From a virus, in the IMG/VR virus record IMGVR_UViG_3300047668_000765, positions 1 to 39,483 of that record: 39,483 bases of DNA. One strand, given 5' to 3'. Below, piece after piece: positions 17,153 through 24,652 of the stretch. The position numbers and the translations under genes are program-made. Numbering within the stretch: the first letter of the stretch is position 1; each line of letters opens with the position of its first letter. The notes under the pieces were generated by a model. That model saw only the letters and a program-made list of their open reading frames with translations, did not search any database and was not told where the DNA came from.

Positions 17153-17566
17153 ATGAATGAAGAAACAAATATAGTAAATTGGTCACCAACTGATATGTTG
17201 GAGATAACTTTAAATGAACCTGATGATTTCTTAAAAGTAAGAGAAACATTAACACGAATTGGTGTATCAAGTAGGAAAGAAAATAAACTATTTCAATCTT
17301 GTCATATCCTTCATAAACAAGGTAGATACTTTATAGTCCATTTTAAAGAGTTGTTTTTGCTAGATGGCAAAAAATCAAACTTAGAAGAAAGTGACATAGG
17401 CCGTAGAAATACTATCGCTACACTTATGTCTGATTGGGGTCTAGTCTCCATACAAAATGAATCAGTTGCTAAAAATTTAGCACCTCTGCGACAGATTAAG
17501 ATTATTCCTTTTAAAGAAAAAAGTAATTGGGAATTATGCCCCAAATATAATATAGGAAGAAAATAA
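17153..17566 (+). CDS. regA: Translational repressor RegA
   Basis: A 137-residue protein strongly matching T4 RegA: MLEITLNEPDDFLKVRETL, then GVSSRKENKLFQSCHILHK, YFIVHFKEL and the C-terminal WELCPKYNIGRK. RegA binds start regions of early phage mRNAs and represses their translation. About 13 extra residues precede the conserved MLEITL start compared with T4. The usual T4 order 44-62-regA-43 is kept except for the insertion of about 4.5 kb before gene 43. Confidence 0.95.
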   Translation: MNEETNIVNWSPTDMLEITLNEPDDFLKVRETLTRIGVSSRKENKLFQSCHILHKQGRYFIVHFKELFLLDGKKSNLEESDIGRRNTIATLMSDWGLVSIQNESVAKNLAPLRQIKIIPFKEKSNWELCPKYNIGRK

Positions 17567-17567
17567 A

Positions 17568-18125
17568 ATGCAGAGTTTTAAATCACATCTTATCAATGAA
17601 AGTGCGCTTAGTGCATTAAGAACCGCAACGAAAGCACATAGTGGACAGTTTAGAAAAAGTGGAGGAGAATATATTGCTCATCCAAAAGAAGTCGCTAAAA
17701 TAGTTGCTAAGTTCAAACCAAAATCAAAAAATTTATCTGCATTAGTTCAAGCGGCATATCTGCATGATACTATAGAAGATACTGATTTATCACATGCTGA
17801 CTTAGTAAAGCAATTTGGTGGATTGGTTGCAAATTTAGTAGATCAACTAACCACTAAGAAAGATGATTTAGAAGCAGCAGGTGGTAAGGGTGAGTATATA
17901 AAAGATAAGATGGTCAACATGACAAGTTGGGCATTAGTTATTAAACTCGCTGATAGACTTGCTAATGTATCTGATATTAAGCAGCAGAAACCAGAATGGC
18001 AAAGAAAATATGCTGGTGATACAAAGTTGGCCCTAGACGCTGTAAAAAAAGATAGGAAACATTTGAGTCCTACACATAAGAAAATTATTAAGAATATAGA
18101 AACCATAATCGCTCCTTATGTATAA
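17568..18125 (+). CDS. SpoT/MESH1-like HD-domain hydrolase with capsid-targeting-like leader
   Basis: A 185-residue HD protein of the RelA/SpoT hydrolase type. Motifs: AHSGQFRKSGGEYIAHP with His38, LHDTIEDT with His66, Asp67, Glu70 and Asp71, FGGLVANLVDQLT, and VIKLADRLANV with Asp129. These are the metal and catalytic positions of (p)ppGpp hydrolases; there is no synthetase domain, so it would only degrade alarmone. The N-terminus MQSFKSHLINES is not part of the HD fold and resembles T4 internal-protein leaders cut after Glu by gp21. It starts one base after regA and may be read from the late octamer at 17104. Substrate is inferred from the family; other nucleotides are possible. Confidence 0.85.
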   Translation: MQSFKSHLINESALSALRTATKAHSGQFRKSGGEYIAHPKEVAKIVAKFKPKSKNLSALVQAAYLHDTIEDTDLSHADLVKQFGGLVANLVDQLTTKKDDLEAAGGKGEYIKDKMVNMTSWALVIKLADRLANVSDIKQQKPEWQRKYAGDTKLALDAVKKDRKHLSPTHKKIIKNIETIIAPYV

Positions 18126-18128
18126 ATA
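18121..18128 (+). promoter_or_regulatory. T4-type late promoter octamer
   Basis: TATAAATA overlapping the stop of the HD gene, 36 bases before the next start and followed by a GGAG RBS. It heads a three-gene coupled late unit (18157-19054). Confidence 0.7.
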
Positions 18129-18156
18129 GTAAGAACAAATGATAGGAGACTGAAAC

Positions 18157-18390
18157 ATGGCGTGGGTAAATATTACAAACAATTCTAGTTGGCAATATGA
18201 CAATGCCCCAGTTGATCCCGGTGCTAATAGTCCATTAAGACCTCTATGGTTAAAACAAACTAACGGTATTAGAACTACAAATGGTCATGCTGTGTATACA
18301 AGTGTTCGTAAAACAGTAAATTCAGCATCTGGTACGTCTACAGTTTCTATGGGTGAAATTAGTAAAACCTTTTGGGATAATGCATCATGA
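18157..18390 (+). CDS. Small late protein, probable virion component
   Basis: A 77-residue protein, MAWVNITNNSSWQYDNAPVD followed by PLWLKQTNGIRTTNGHAVY. Aromatic/Asn-rich beta-type sequence without charged helices, of the kind seen in small phage virion proteins. It has its own late promoter and RBS (GGAG). It overlaps the HNH-like gene by 4 bases (ATGA). Family function is not known to me. Confidence 0.65.
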   Translation: MAWVNITNNSSWQYDNAPVDPGANSPLRPLWLKQTNGIRTTNGHAVYTSVRKTVNSASGTSTVSMGEISKTFWDNAS

Positions 18391-18656
18391 TTAAGTTTAT
18401 GACATTTATAACTGATGAGTATCAGAGAGATTACAAAAAAGAACGAAAAACCTATCTTGGTACTCCAGAACAGATGGAAAGAAACGCTGCTAGAAAACGC
18501 GCTAGAAGAAAGATGGAAAAAGAGGGTAAGGCAGAGCCTTTTGATGGAAGAGATATTCATCACAAAGATGGTGATCCACTCAATAATAATCCCAAAAATT
18601 TATCAAGTGTAACTGTTCATTATAATCGTAAAGAGCCAAGGATGAGAGATAAATGA
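18387..18656 (+). CDS. HNH-like protein with capsid-targeting-like leader
   Basis: An 89-residue, very basic protein. The motif DIHHKDGDPLNNNPKNLSSV (residues about 56-75) is the HNH pattern of phage endonucleases (HH, Asp, then NNxxxNL). The N-terminus MIKFMTFITDEY is similar to the leaders of the flanking gene products and could be cut by the prohead protease. A conventional homing-type HNH enzyme is the alternative, but its place in a late coupled unit speaks for a packaged or late-acting nuclease. ATGA overlaps on both sides. Confidence 0.7.
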   Translation: MIKFMTFITDEYQRDYKKERKTYLGTPEQMERNAARKRARRKMEKEGKAEPFDGRDIHHKDGDPLNNNPKNLSSVTVHYNRKEPRMRDK

Positions 18657-19054
18657 AAACATTTAAAAATTTTATAACAGAAGATAAATGCGATTTAGTG
18701 GGTATGAAACAAATCAAAGCATTTGAATCCATTGTAGATAAATTGTTCAAAAAGTATGGGATTGATTTTAAATTCACTCGTCATTTTGGTGATAGGATGG
18801 GAGACGATAGAAACAACCCTTGCATTTCCATGAAAGAGTTGGCAGAATTTATAAAAAAGATTTACGCAAGGCAAGGCAAGTCGCTTAAAGGTGTGGCTGG
18901 CGCAGAAGCGGTAATTAAAGATATGCAAACTAATTTAAATATTCCAGTAGCAGTTAAGTATGATCAAAGAAAAGATGAATTTGATGTTGTACTGAAAACG
19001 ATTATGCGTAAAAAAGATTTTAAAACACCAGATAAGATAATAAGATATGCGTAA
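18653..19054 (+). CDS. Conserved phage protein with MKTF-type capsid-targeting-like leader
   Basis: A 133-residue protein. N-terminal MKTFKNFITED is close to the T4 internal-protein signal (MKTYQEFIAE). The body has FKFTRHFGDRMGDDRNNPCISMKELAEF, AEAVIKDMQTNLNIPVAV and a C-terminal TIMRKKDFKTPDKII, patterns common to a family of uncharacterised T4-like phage proteins. The compact strand-rich C-terminal half recalls small toxin/RNase folds, but no catalytic residues can be named. The third gene of the late unit; starts within the stop of the HNH-like gene. Confidence 0.7.
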   Translation: MKTFKNFITEDKCDLVGMKQIKAFESIVDKLFKKYGIDFKFTRHFGDRMGDDRNNPCISMKELAEFIKKIYARQGKSLKGVAGAEAVIKDMQTNLNIPVAVKYDQRKDEFDVVLKTIMRKKDFKTPDKIIRYA

Positions 19055-19089
19055 GTATGGAATGGCGTAGAACATTTTCGGATTAAATT

Positions 19090-19779
19090 ATGAAATACTT
19101 TATATCAGCACCTTTTGGAAACTATTTAAAACTTCCTAACGCAATTAGCGTAACTGGAAGTTGGACCGTTGAAAAAAGAGAAGGACTTATTCCCCAAATT
19201 TTTAAAACTCTTAGATATAAAAATGGTGGATGGATTAATAAAATTGGATTACGAAATGCAGGAATATATGAGGGTTTAAAAAGAACAAACTCTACAGATG
19301 TGTTGAGCCTTGCCGCAATAGACGAATATGATTGGATAAATTTAGACCGCATAGTAGGTAAAAATTTGTCTGTTGAAATTAATATAAGTTGTCCAAACCT
19401 TGATAAAGATGTAGGAGCGGTTGATCTGCGCGGCTTTGATTTATTTCCTAAAAATAATAGAGAATGGTGTATATGTAAAATACCGCCTACTGCGACAGAA
19501 TGTCTCATAGACAAGATAGTAGATTTGGGGTATAATCAAATACATGCAAGCAACACTTTGTACTCTTTAAATGGGGGTCAAAGTGGAACAATTTTAAAAC
19601 CATATACTACAAGGATTATAGAATATATAAAGAGAAAACATCCCAGTGTCACTATAATCGCTGGTGGTGGGGTTACAAATAAGGATGATGCAGAATTTTA
19701 TTTTGATAAGGGCGCAGACTATGTAAGTCTAGGAACAGTATGTTTTACACCTTGGAAAATAAAAAGCATAATTTCTTAA
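19090..19779 (+). CDS. Compact dihydroorotate dehydrogenase-like protein
   Basis: A 229-residue FMN-type TIM-barrel protein. Motifs of PyrD: NISCPN (98-103, Cys101 at the place of the class 1 catalytic cysteine), a candidate FMN lysine in CICKIPP (Lys130), HASNT (152-156), GGQSGTILKP (162-171), IIAGGGV (189-195) and GADYVSLGT (208-216). The N-terminal part keeps an IGLRNAG segment. It is much shorter than cellular enzymes (about 310-340 residues), with trimmed loops and ends. It would oxidise dihydroorotate to orotate in pyrimidine synthesis; dihydrouridine synthase or another flavin barrel is the alternative. It precedes the Hsp20 promoter. Confidence 0.75.
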   Translation: MKYFISAPFGNYLKLPNAISVTGSWTVEKREGLIPQIFKTLRYKNGGWINKIGLRNAGIYEGLKRTNSTDVLSLAAIDEYDWINLDRIVGKNLSVEINISCPNLDKDVGAVDLRGFDLFPKNNREWCICKIPPTATECLIDKIVDLGYNQIHASNTLYSLNGGQSGTILKPYTTRIIEYIKRKHPSVTIIAGGGVTNKDDAEFYFDKGADYVSLGTVCFTPWKIKSIIS

Positions 19780-19798
19780 CTTTTTTTTACCTAACCTC

Positions 19799-19828
19799 TT
19801 GAAATCACAAAATAAAGACATATATACT
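19799..19828 (+). promoter_or_regulatory. Host-type promoter before hsp20
   Basis: TTGAAA (19799-19804), 18-base spacer and TATACT (19823-19828), about 90 bases before the hsp20 start, after a T8 tract that follows the upstream gene. Confidence 0.55.
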
Positions 19829-19834
19829 AATGAG

Positions 19835-19852
19835 TTAGCATCTTGATGCTAA
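19835..19852 (+). repeat. Inverted repeat in the hsp20 leader
   Basis: A perfect 8-base repeat TTAGCATC-TT-GATGCTAA placed at about the transcription start of the hsp20 promoter. It could be an operator or a 5' mRNA hairpin. Confidence 0.6.
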
Positions 19853-19916
19853 TCAAACCAAGGGGATGCGAACAATCGGTCCCATTACAATCTTGCTTGA
19901 TCAAAAGGAGATAACA

Positions 19917-20399
19917 ATGACAGGCTTACAAACACTTTTTCCACGTTCATCTTTCGTGGGTTTTGACCATCTATTCAATGAACTAGAGTTCACTGCTAAA
20001 CATGCTCAAGATCACTATCCACCACACAATATTATTAAAGCAGGAGAATCAGATTACTTGATTGAACTTGCTATTGCTGGATTTTCACAAGATGAAATCA
20101 ATGTTGAAGTAAAAGATAGAACTTTGACAATAACTGGTGAACACGTTTCTAAAGGTAGAGAATTTATCCATCGTGGCATTTCAACAAAGAAATTTAAACG
20201 AACTTTTAGGCTGTCTGAACACGTACAAGTAAACGGAGCAGATATTCAAGATGGTATTCTGGCAATTGAGTTGCAGTATATTATCCCAGAAGAAATGCGT
20301 CCTCGTAAAATTTCAATTGGAAAAAACGAGGAAAACTCAAATGCAACACATACTAACAACACACAACTTCTTAACGAAAGGTCTAACAGGACTGTTTGA
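19917..20399 (+). CDS. hsp20: Small heat shock protein Hsp20 (IbpA-like)
   Basis: A 160-residue alpha-crystallin-domain chaperone. The N-terminus FPRSSFVGFDHLFNELE is the IbpA-type start; then YLIELAIAGFSQDEINVEVKDRTLTITGEH (core strands), FIHRGISTKKFKRTFRLSEHVQV and GILAIEL, ending in PRKISI before a polar tail. Hsp20 genes are frequent in marine T4-like phages, where they are thought to help folding during infection. I chose the ATG at 19917 for its AAGGAG RBS; an in-frame ATG 51 bases upstream has no RBS and would add residues foreign to the family. Confidence 0.92.
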   Translation: MTGLQTLFPRSSFVGFDHLFNELEFTAKHAQDHYPPHNIIKAGESDYLIELAIAGFSQDEINVEVKDRTLTITGEHVSKGREFIHRGISTKKFKRTFRLSEHVQVNGADIQDGILAIELQYIIPEEMRPRKISIGKNEENSNATHTNNTQLLNERSNRTV

Positions 20400-20553
20400 T
20401 CTTTTATTATCTTTAGGAAAAAGTATTCAATTCTCAAGACAATGTTCTGCAAATGTAGATTTGGTAAGATATTTTAGAATAGAATATCCAAATATGTCGG
20501 ATGCAGAGATATTATCTGAATTAAATAGAAGAACTTTGGGGGAATTTAAATGA
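20341..20553 (+). CDS. Small hypothetical protein overlapping hsp20
   Basis: A 70-residue protein read in another frame from inside the end of hsp20 (59-base overlap). It has a hydrophobic helix (LTGLFDLLLSLGKSIQF) and a C-terminal VDLVRYFRIEYPNMSDAEILSELNRR typical of small conserved proteins. The ATG is preceded by AGGAAA. The downstream gene begins in its stop codon (ATGA), which supports it being real. Function unknown. Confidence 0.6.
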   Translation: MQHILTTHNFLTKGLTGLFDLLLSLGKSIQFSRQCSANVDLVRYFRIEYPNMSDAEILSELNRRTLGEFK

Positions 20554-20714
20554 TTCATTGGATCAAAAATTTCTTTAAGGGTGCGACACCTAAAACTATG
20601 ATAGAAGAAAGAGATGAATATTTTGCAAATGCAAAAGATTTATGTGACCTTGAAAGAAGAATGAAAGCGTGGGAAAAAACATCTATGAATGAAAATCTTC
20701 GTGGGTGGATTTGA
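20550..20714 (+). CDS. 54-residue protein resembling DUF3563
   Basis: MIHWIKNFFKGATPKT followed by ERDEYFANAKDLCDLERRMKAWE and ending LRGWI. The pattern RDxYxAxAxDLxDLERRM is that of DUF3563-type small proteins found in proteobacteria. ATGA overlap with the preceding small gene. Function not known. Confidence 0.55.
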   Translation: MIHWIKNFFKGATPKTMIEERDEYFANAKDLCDLERRMKAWEKTSMNENLRGWI

Positions 20715-20794
20715 TCTTATACCATATTATGATGAAATGGAAACTTTATAGACAGATTGCAGAATATATCTGGATTAGAGTTTTACCTTAAAAT

Positions 20795-20821
20795 TAGGAA
20801 GGGCATCAATGCCCTTCTTTC
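20795..20821 (+). terminator. Hairpin terminator
   Basis: GAAGGGCAT / ATGCCCTTC, a perfect 9-base inverted repeat with a 2-base centre, then TTT. It ends the hsp20 unit; the T run is short. Confidence 0.65.
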
Positions 20822-20846
20822 ACACACACAAATTATGGAGAATATA

Positions 20847-21152
20847 ATGAAAGAATATATTAATGACACTTGGAATAGTGTTATGGATGCAAACGTCAAT
20901 CCTTTAAAGAATATCCCAAATTTACAAGTACGCCATTTAATCATGCAAATTCTTGCATGGATGTGGGTATCTGTATGTTCTATGTACATTGGTAGTATCA
21001 CTTTTTGGGGGATCAACGCAATCGCACATACACTTTTACTCGCTGCAATTGTTATTACAGTTGGCACATTTGAGACTGTGAAGCGAAAGCCTAAAGTTTT
21101 TGATAGAATTGATGGATACAACGGGCGACAAAATAACGGCGAACATAATTAA
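20847..21152 (+). CDS. Small membrane protein with two transmembrane helices
   Basis: A 101-residue protein. The conserved-looking start NVNPLKNIPNLQVRHLIMQ is followed by a hydrophobic segment (about 31-53, MQILAWMWVSVCSMYIGSI) and a second one (about 56-76, INAIAHTLLLAAIVITVGTF), then a basic cytoplasmic-type tail. It probably sits in the host inner membrane. Chosen start: ATG with GGAG 7 bases upstream. Similar two-helix proteins occur in marine T4-like phages without known function; lysis or superinfection roles are possible but not shown. Confidence 0.7.
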   Translation: MKEYINDTWNSVMDANVNPLKNIPNLQVRHLIMQILAWMWVSVCSMYIGSITFWGINAIAHTLLLAAIVITVGTFETVKRKPKVFDRIDGYNGRQNNGEHN

Positions 21153-21171
21153 AATTAGATAGGAACACACA

Positions 21172-21393
21172 ATGACACACAAAAATCCTTTTGAAATCCG
21201 CGCAGAAATGTTACAAATGGCAAAAGATTATATGGATCAGCAATGGACCATGAATATCCAACTTGCGAATGATTTGTATGATCAAGGCCATAAATCAGCA
21301 GAAGAAGTTAAGGAAGCGTACAAAATTTATAGTACAGATGATTTGATGGCGAAGGCTAAAGAAATGTATTCTTTCGTATCAAAGAAAGATTAA
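21172..21393 (+). CDS. Small conserved hypothetical protein
   Basis: A 73-residue, soluble, helical protein: NPFEIRAEMLQMAKDYMDQQW, then an acidic central part and YSTDDLMAKAKEMYSFVSKK. This head and tail pattern is seen in small proteins of marine T4-like phages encoded near the membrane protein. The preceding gene ends 19 bases upstream. Function unknown. Confidence 0.7.
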   Translation: MTHKNPFEIRAEMLQMAKDYMDQQWTMNIQLANDLYDQGHKSAEEVKEAYKIYSTDDLMAKAKEMYSFVSKKD

Positions 21394-21399
21394 TGATCC

Positions 21400-21435
21400 A
21401 CAGATCATATTTTAAGTTTATGATCTGTAAATCAT
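21400..21435 (+). terminator. Hairpin in the 21.4 kb gap
   Basis: ACAGATCATA / TATGATCTGT, a perfect 10-base stem with a 9-base loop, followed by an AT-rich stretch with a T6 run about 20 bases further on. A probable terminator or mRNA end. Confidence 0.5.
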
Positions 21436-21466
21436 ATTATTATTAATTTTTTACAAAGGTATATTT

Positions 21467-22054
21467 ATGAATAGTTTGGCGCGAGACCTCGCGGAAAATG
21501 TTGATTGGAAAAATTTCTTTGAAATGAGACATTCTGTAGGTTCACAATTAAACGACAGAACATTACGTTTTTTAAAATCAATTATACAAGATAAAGCAAT
21601 TGAAAAAATGAGTGGTGGTAAAGTCCAATATGTAGATTTAATTGGACAAGATCATCAATTTAAAAAATATCGTATTGAAACTAAATGTGGTACAAATGTA
21701 TTAACAACAGCAAAAGGTAAAGAAAAAAAGAAATCTGTAACTGGTTCTATCAAGTTGAACAATACACTAGGTTCAAGTCATGGTAGAACATTACCTAACA
21801 CGTTTGATTATCTGATGATTGTTGATAATGATGCAGTGGCAATAGTAAAGCGAGAAAATCTATTGCCACACATTACAAGTGGTGGAGATGGACTTAGTGT
21901 TAAATTACCTTACTCAGAACTTGAGTGGGTTGTAAAACCAAAAGAGTTTGATCATGATAACTTTAAAAATATTCAGAGTGTGAATGTTTTAGAACAACTT
22001 TATGAAATGATAGAGAAAATAATAACAATGTCTACTGATAAAAATAATAGATAA
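21467..22054 (+). CDS. PD-(D/E)XK nuclease-like protein
   Basis: A 195-residue protein. The segment VQYVDLIGQDHQFKKYRIETKCG places Asp57 on one strand and Glu71-Thr-Lys73 on the next, the spacing of a PD-(D/E)XK active site; it is followed by SIKLNN and by FDYLMIVDNDAVAIVKREN, a strand pattern common in restriction-type endonucleases. The N-terminal helix (ENVDWKNFFEMRHSVGSQLNDR) may bind DNA. It lies just before the DNA polymerase promoter. A repair or host-DNA-degrading nuclease is possible; family assignment is tentative. Confidence 0.5.
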   Translation: MNSLARDLAENVDWKNFFEMRHSVGSQLNDRTLRFLKSIIQDKAIEKMSGGKVQYVDLIGQDHQFKKYRIETKCGTNVLTTAKGKEKKKSVTGSIKLNNTLGSSHGRTLPNTFDYLMIVDNDAVAIVKRENLLPHITSGGDGLSVKLPYSELEWVVKPKEFDHDNFKNIQSVNVLEQLYEMIEKIITMSTDKNNR

Positions 22055-22058
22055 TTTG

Positions 22059-22087
22059 TTGACTAAACCTTTATATTATGGTATAAT
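22059..22087 (+). promoter_or_regulatory. Strong host-type promoter before gene 43
   Basis: TTGACT (22059-22064), 17-base spacer, perfect TATAAT (22082-22087), same -35 as the gene 45 promoter. Confidence 0.82.
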
Positions 22088-22108
22088 AACTCCAAACGGA
22101 GAAGAATA

Positions 22109-24610
22109 TTGAAAGCATTTTATACAAACGTAGCAAGATATGGCAACTCACTCTTATACCGTGGTTATAATGACCACGGTGTTCGTATTGATAAGCGAGT
22201 CAAGTTTAAACCAAAACTCTTTGTTCGTAGCAAAGAAAAAAATACAGTATGGAAAACCCTTGAAGGATTTTCTGTTGCACCAGTAGAATTTGAATCTATG
22301 AGAGCAGCAAAAGAATGGTTAGAGACTTACAAAGATATGGATAATGTCAAAATCTATGGCATGACTAATTATATCCAACAGTTTATAACTAGCGCATTTC
22401 CAAATGAAATAGAGTTTAATCGTAAAACAGTCAATGTCGCTAACTTAGATATTGAAGTTGCATCAGATGATGGATTCCCACATCCAGATGCTGCTGATTA
22501 TCCTGTTATATCAATTTGCCATAAATCATCAACATCTAATGTTTATCACGTTTGGGGTTTGGGTGAATATGATGTTGATAAACGTGAAAATCAAAATTTG
22601 ATTGTCCAGTACCGTCATTGTAAAAACGAATTAGAATTACTAGCAAAGTACATGGAATTTTGGACTAAGAATCCACCAGATGTTATAACTGGTTGGTATA
22701 TTAAAATGTTTGATATGCCTTATCTAATTAATCGTGTTACTAAAATCGCTGGTAATGATGTGGCAAAAAAGTTTTCTCCATGGGGTTTGATTAGTGAACG
22801 CAACGTAAATGTCGCTGGTCAAAATCATAAACATTATGAAATAACTGGTATTTCTCAATTAGATTATATGGACCTATTTAAAAAGTTTGGATATTCGTAT
22901 GGAACTCAAGCATCATACAAATTAGATCACATTGCCAATACTGTACTTGGTGAGAAAAAATTATCGTATGAGGAACATGGAACACTTCATACTCTATATA
23001 AAAATGACCATCAATTATTCATTGATTATAATATCAAGGATGTTTACTTAGTGGATAAGATTGATGAAAAAATGGATTTGATTACTCTTGCACTTACTAT
23101 GGCATATCGTGGTGGTGTGAACTATGAGGCAACTCTTGGGACAACTGCTATATGGGACTCAATCATATATCGTGAACTGAATAAACAACATGTTGCTATA
23201 CCACCAAATGAAAATACAATCAAATCACCATATCCAGGAGGTTACGTTAAAGAACCTAAAGTCGGCCTACATGATTGGGTGGTTTCGTTTGATTTGAATT
23301 CACTATATCCCAATTTGATTATTCAATATAATATGTCACCAGAAACTTTGGTTGTAGATATTGAAAACACTTATCAATCAGGTGTTGAACATTATATGAA
23401 TAATGCTCCAAATGTAAAAAACGATCTTTCTGTAGCGGCAAATGGCTCAACTTATACTAGACAAAGGCAAGGTATTGTACCACAAATTATTGCAGATTAT
23501 ATGTTGGAGCGTAAAGCGACTAAGAAGTTAATGCTTGAAGCAATGCAAAAAAATCAAGATAATCCATCTACTGAACTTGAAAAGCAAATCAATCAACTTG
23601 AAAATCGGCAAATGGCGATTAAAATTCTATTGAATTCTCTTTATGGTGCTTTGGGTAATGCTTACTTTCGGTATTTTGATATGCGTGTCGCAGAAGGTAT
23701 TACTCTGTCTGGACAGTTAGCGATTCAATGGGCAGAACGCGCTATGAATGATGAAATGAATAAAATACTCAAAACAGATAATTTTGATTATGTAATCGCT
23801 ATTGATACTGACTCACTGTATATCAACTTTGGGCCTTTTGTAGATAAATTGAAACCTAAAGACCCTGTTAAAGCATTGGACAAAATTTGCGCTGAACATT
23901 TTGAAAAGGTTTTAGAGAAAGCGTATGATAAACTATTTAATCAAATGAACGCATATACAAATCGCATGGTTATGGAAAGGGAAGCGATTGCAGATCGTGG
24001 TATCTGGACAGCCAAAAAACGATATTTACTGAATGTTCATAATAACGAAGGTGTTCAATACGCAGAACCAAAATTAAAGATCATGGGTATTGAGGCTATT
24101 AAATCAAGCACACCTCAAGTGGTGCGAGATAAGTTTATGCAGTCGTTTAAAATCATCATGTCTGGTTCTGAAGAAAAAACAAGAAAGTTTATTGCTGATT
24201 TTAAGAAAGAGTTTAAATCTCTACCACCAGAAGATATATCTTTTCCAAGAGGTGTTAGTGATATTGTGAAATGGAGCGACAGAAAAACTATTTACAAGAA
24301 AGGTACACCAATTCATGTGAGAGGTAGTTTACTCTATAATAATCAGATCAAAGATAAGGCATTAGGAAAAAAGTATGCGGTCATTCAAAATGGTGAAAAA
24401 ATTAAGTTTTGCTATTTAAAGATGCCCAACCCTCTAAAGGAAAATGTTATATCATTTCCAGATTACATTCCAAGTGAGTTTAATCTACATAGATATGTAA
24501 ATTATGACGTTCAATTTGAAAAGACCTTTGTAGAACCAATTACACCAATCTTAGATGCAATTGGGTGGAGTGTGGAAGAAAGATCATCATTAGAAGATTT
24601 TCTCTCCTAA
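22109..24610 (+). CDS. 43: DNA polymerase gp43 (family B)
   Basis: An 833-residue family B polymerase. It has the T4-type N-terminal domain, 3'-5' exonuclease (Asp114 and Glu116 in NLDIEVA; WYIKMFDMPYL; YNIKDVYLVD), motif A SFDLNSLYP (about 391-399), motif B KILLNSLYGALGN (about 503-515), motif C IDTDS (565-569), and a thumb region with KAKKRYL-like AKKRYLLNV. The C-terminus SSLEDFLS matches the T4 clamp-binding tail SLDFLFG. TTG start with a GGAGAAG RBS; no closer ATG. No split or intron is visible, in contrast to some T4-like polymerases. Confidence 0.97.
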   Translation: MKAFYTNVARYGNSLLYRGYNDHGVRIDKRVKFKPKLFVRSKEKNTVWKTLEGFSVAPVEFESMRAAKEWLETYKDMDNVKIYGMTNYIQQFITSAFPNEIEFNRKTVNVANLDIEVASDDGFPHPDAADYPVISICHKSSTSNVYHVWGLGEYDVDKRENQNLIVQYRHCKNELELLAKYMEFWTKNPPDVITGWYIKMFDMPYLINRVTKIAGNDVAKKFSPWGLISERNVNVAGQNHKHYEITGISQLDYMDLFKKFGYSYGTQASYKLDHIANTVLGEKKLSYEEHGTLHTLYKNDHQLFIDYNIKDVYLVDKIDEKMDLITLALTMAYRGGVNYEATLGTTAIWDSIIYRELNKQHVAIPPNENTIKSPYPGGYVKEPKVGLHDWVVSFDLNSLYPNLIIQYNMSPETLVVDIENTYQSGVEHYMNNAPNVKNDLSVAANGSTYTRQRQGIVPQIIADYMLERKATKKLMLEAMQKNQDNPSTELEKQINQLENRQMAIKILLNSLYGALGNAYFRYFDMRVAEGITLSGQLAIQWAERAMNDEMNKILKTDNFDYVIAIDTDSLYINFGPFVDKLKPKDPVKALDKICAEHFEKVLEKAYDKLFNQMNAYTNRMVMEREAIADRGIWTAKKRYLLNVHNNEGVQYAEPKLKIMGIEAIKSSTPQVVRDKFMQSFKIIMSGSEEKTRKFIADFKKEFKSLPPEDISFPRGVSDIVKWSDRKTIYKKGTPIHVRGSLLYNNQIKDKALGKKYAVIQNGEKIKFCYLKMPNPLKENVISFPDYIPSEFNLHRYVNYDVQFEKTFVEPITPILDAIGWSVEERSSLEDFLS

Positions 24611-24652
24611 GAATTATATTTAAGTTTATAAACAACAAGGAATAATTATATT

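Noticed and set aside
20729-20791. 20-codon frame starting MMKWKLYRQIAEY before the terminator at 20795
   Set aside because: No RBS and no independent support, so not called as a gene, though its place just before the hairpin is noted.
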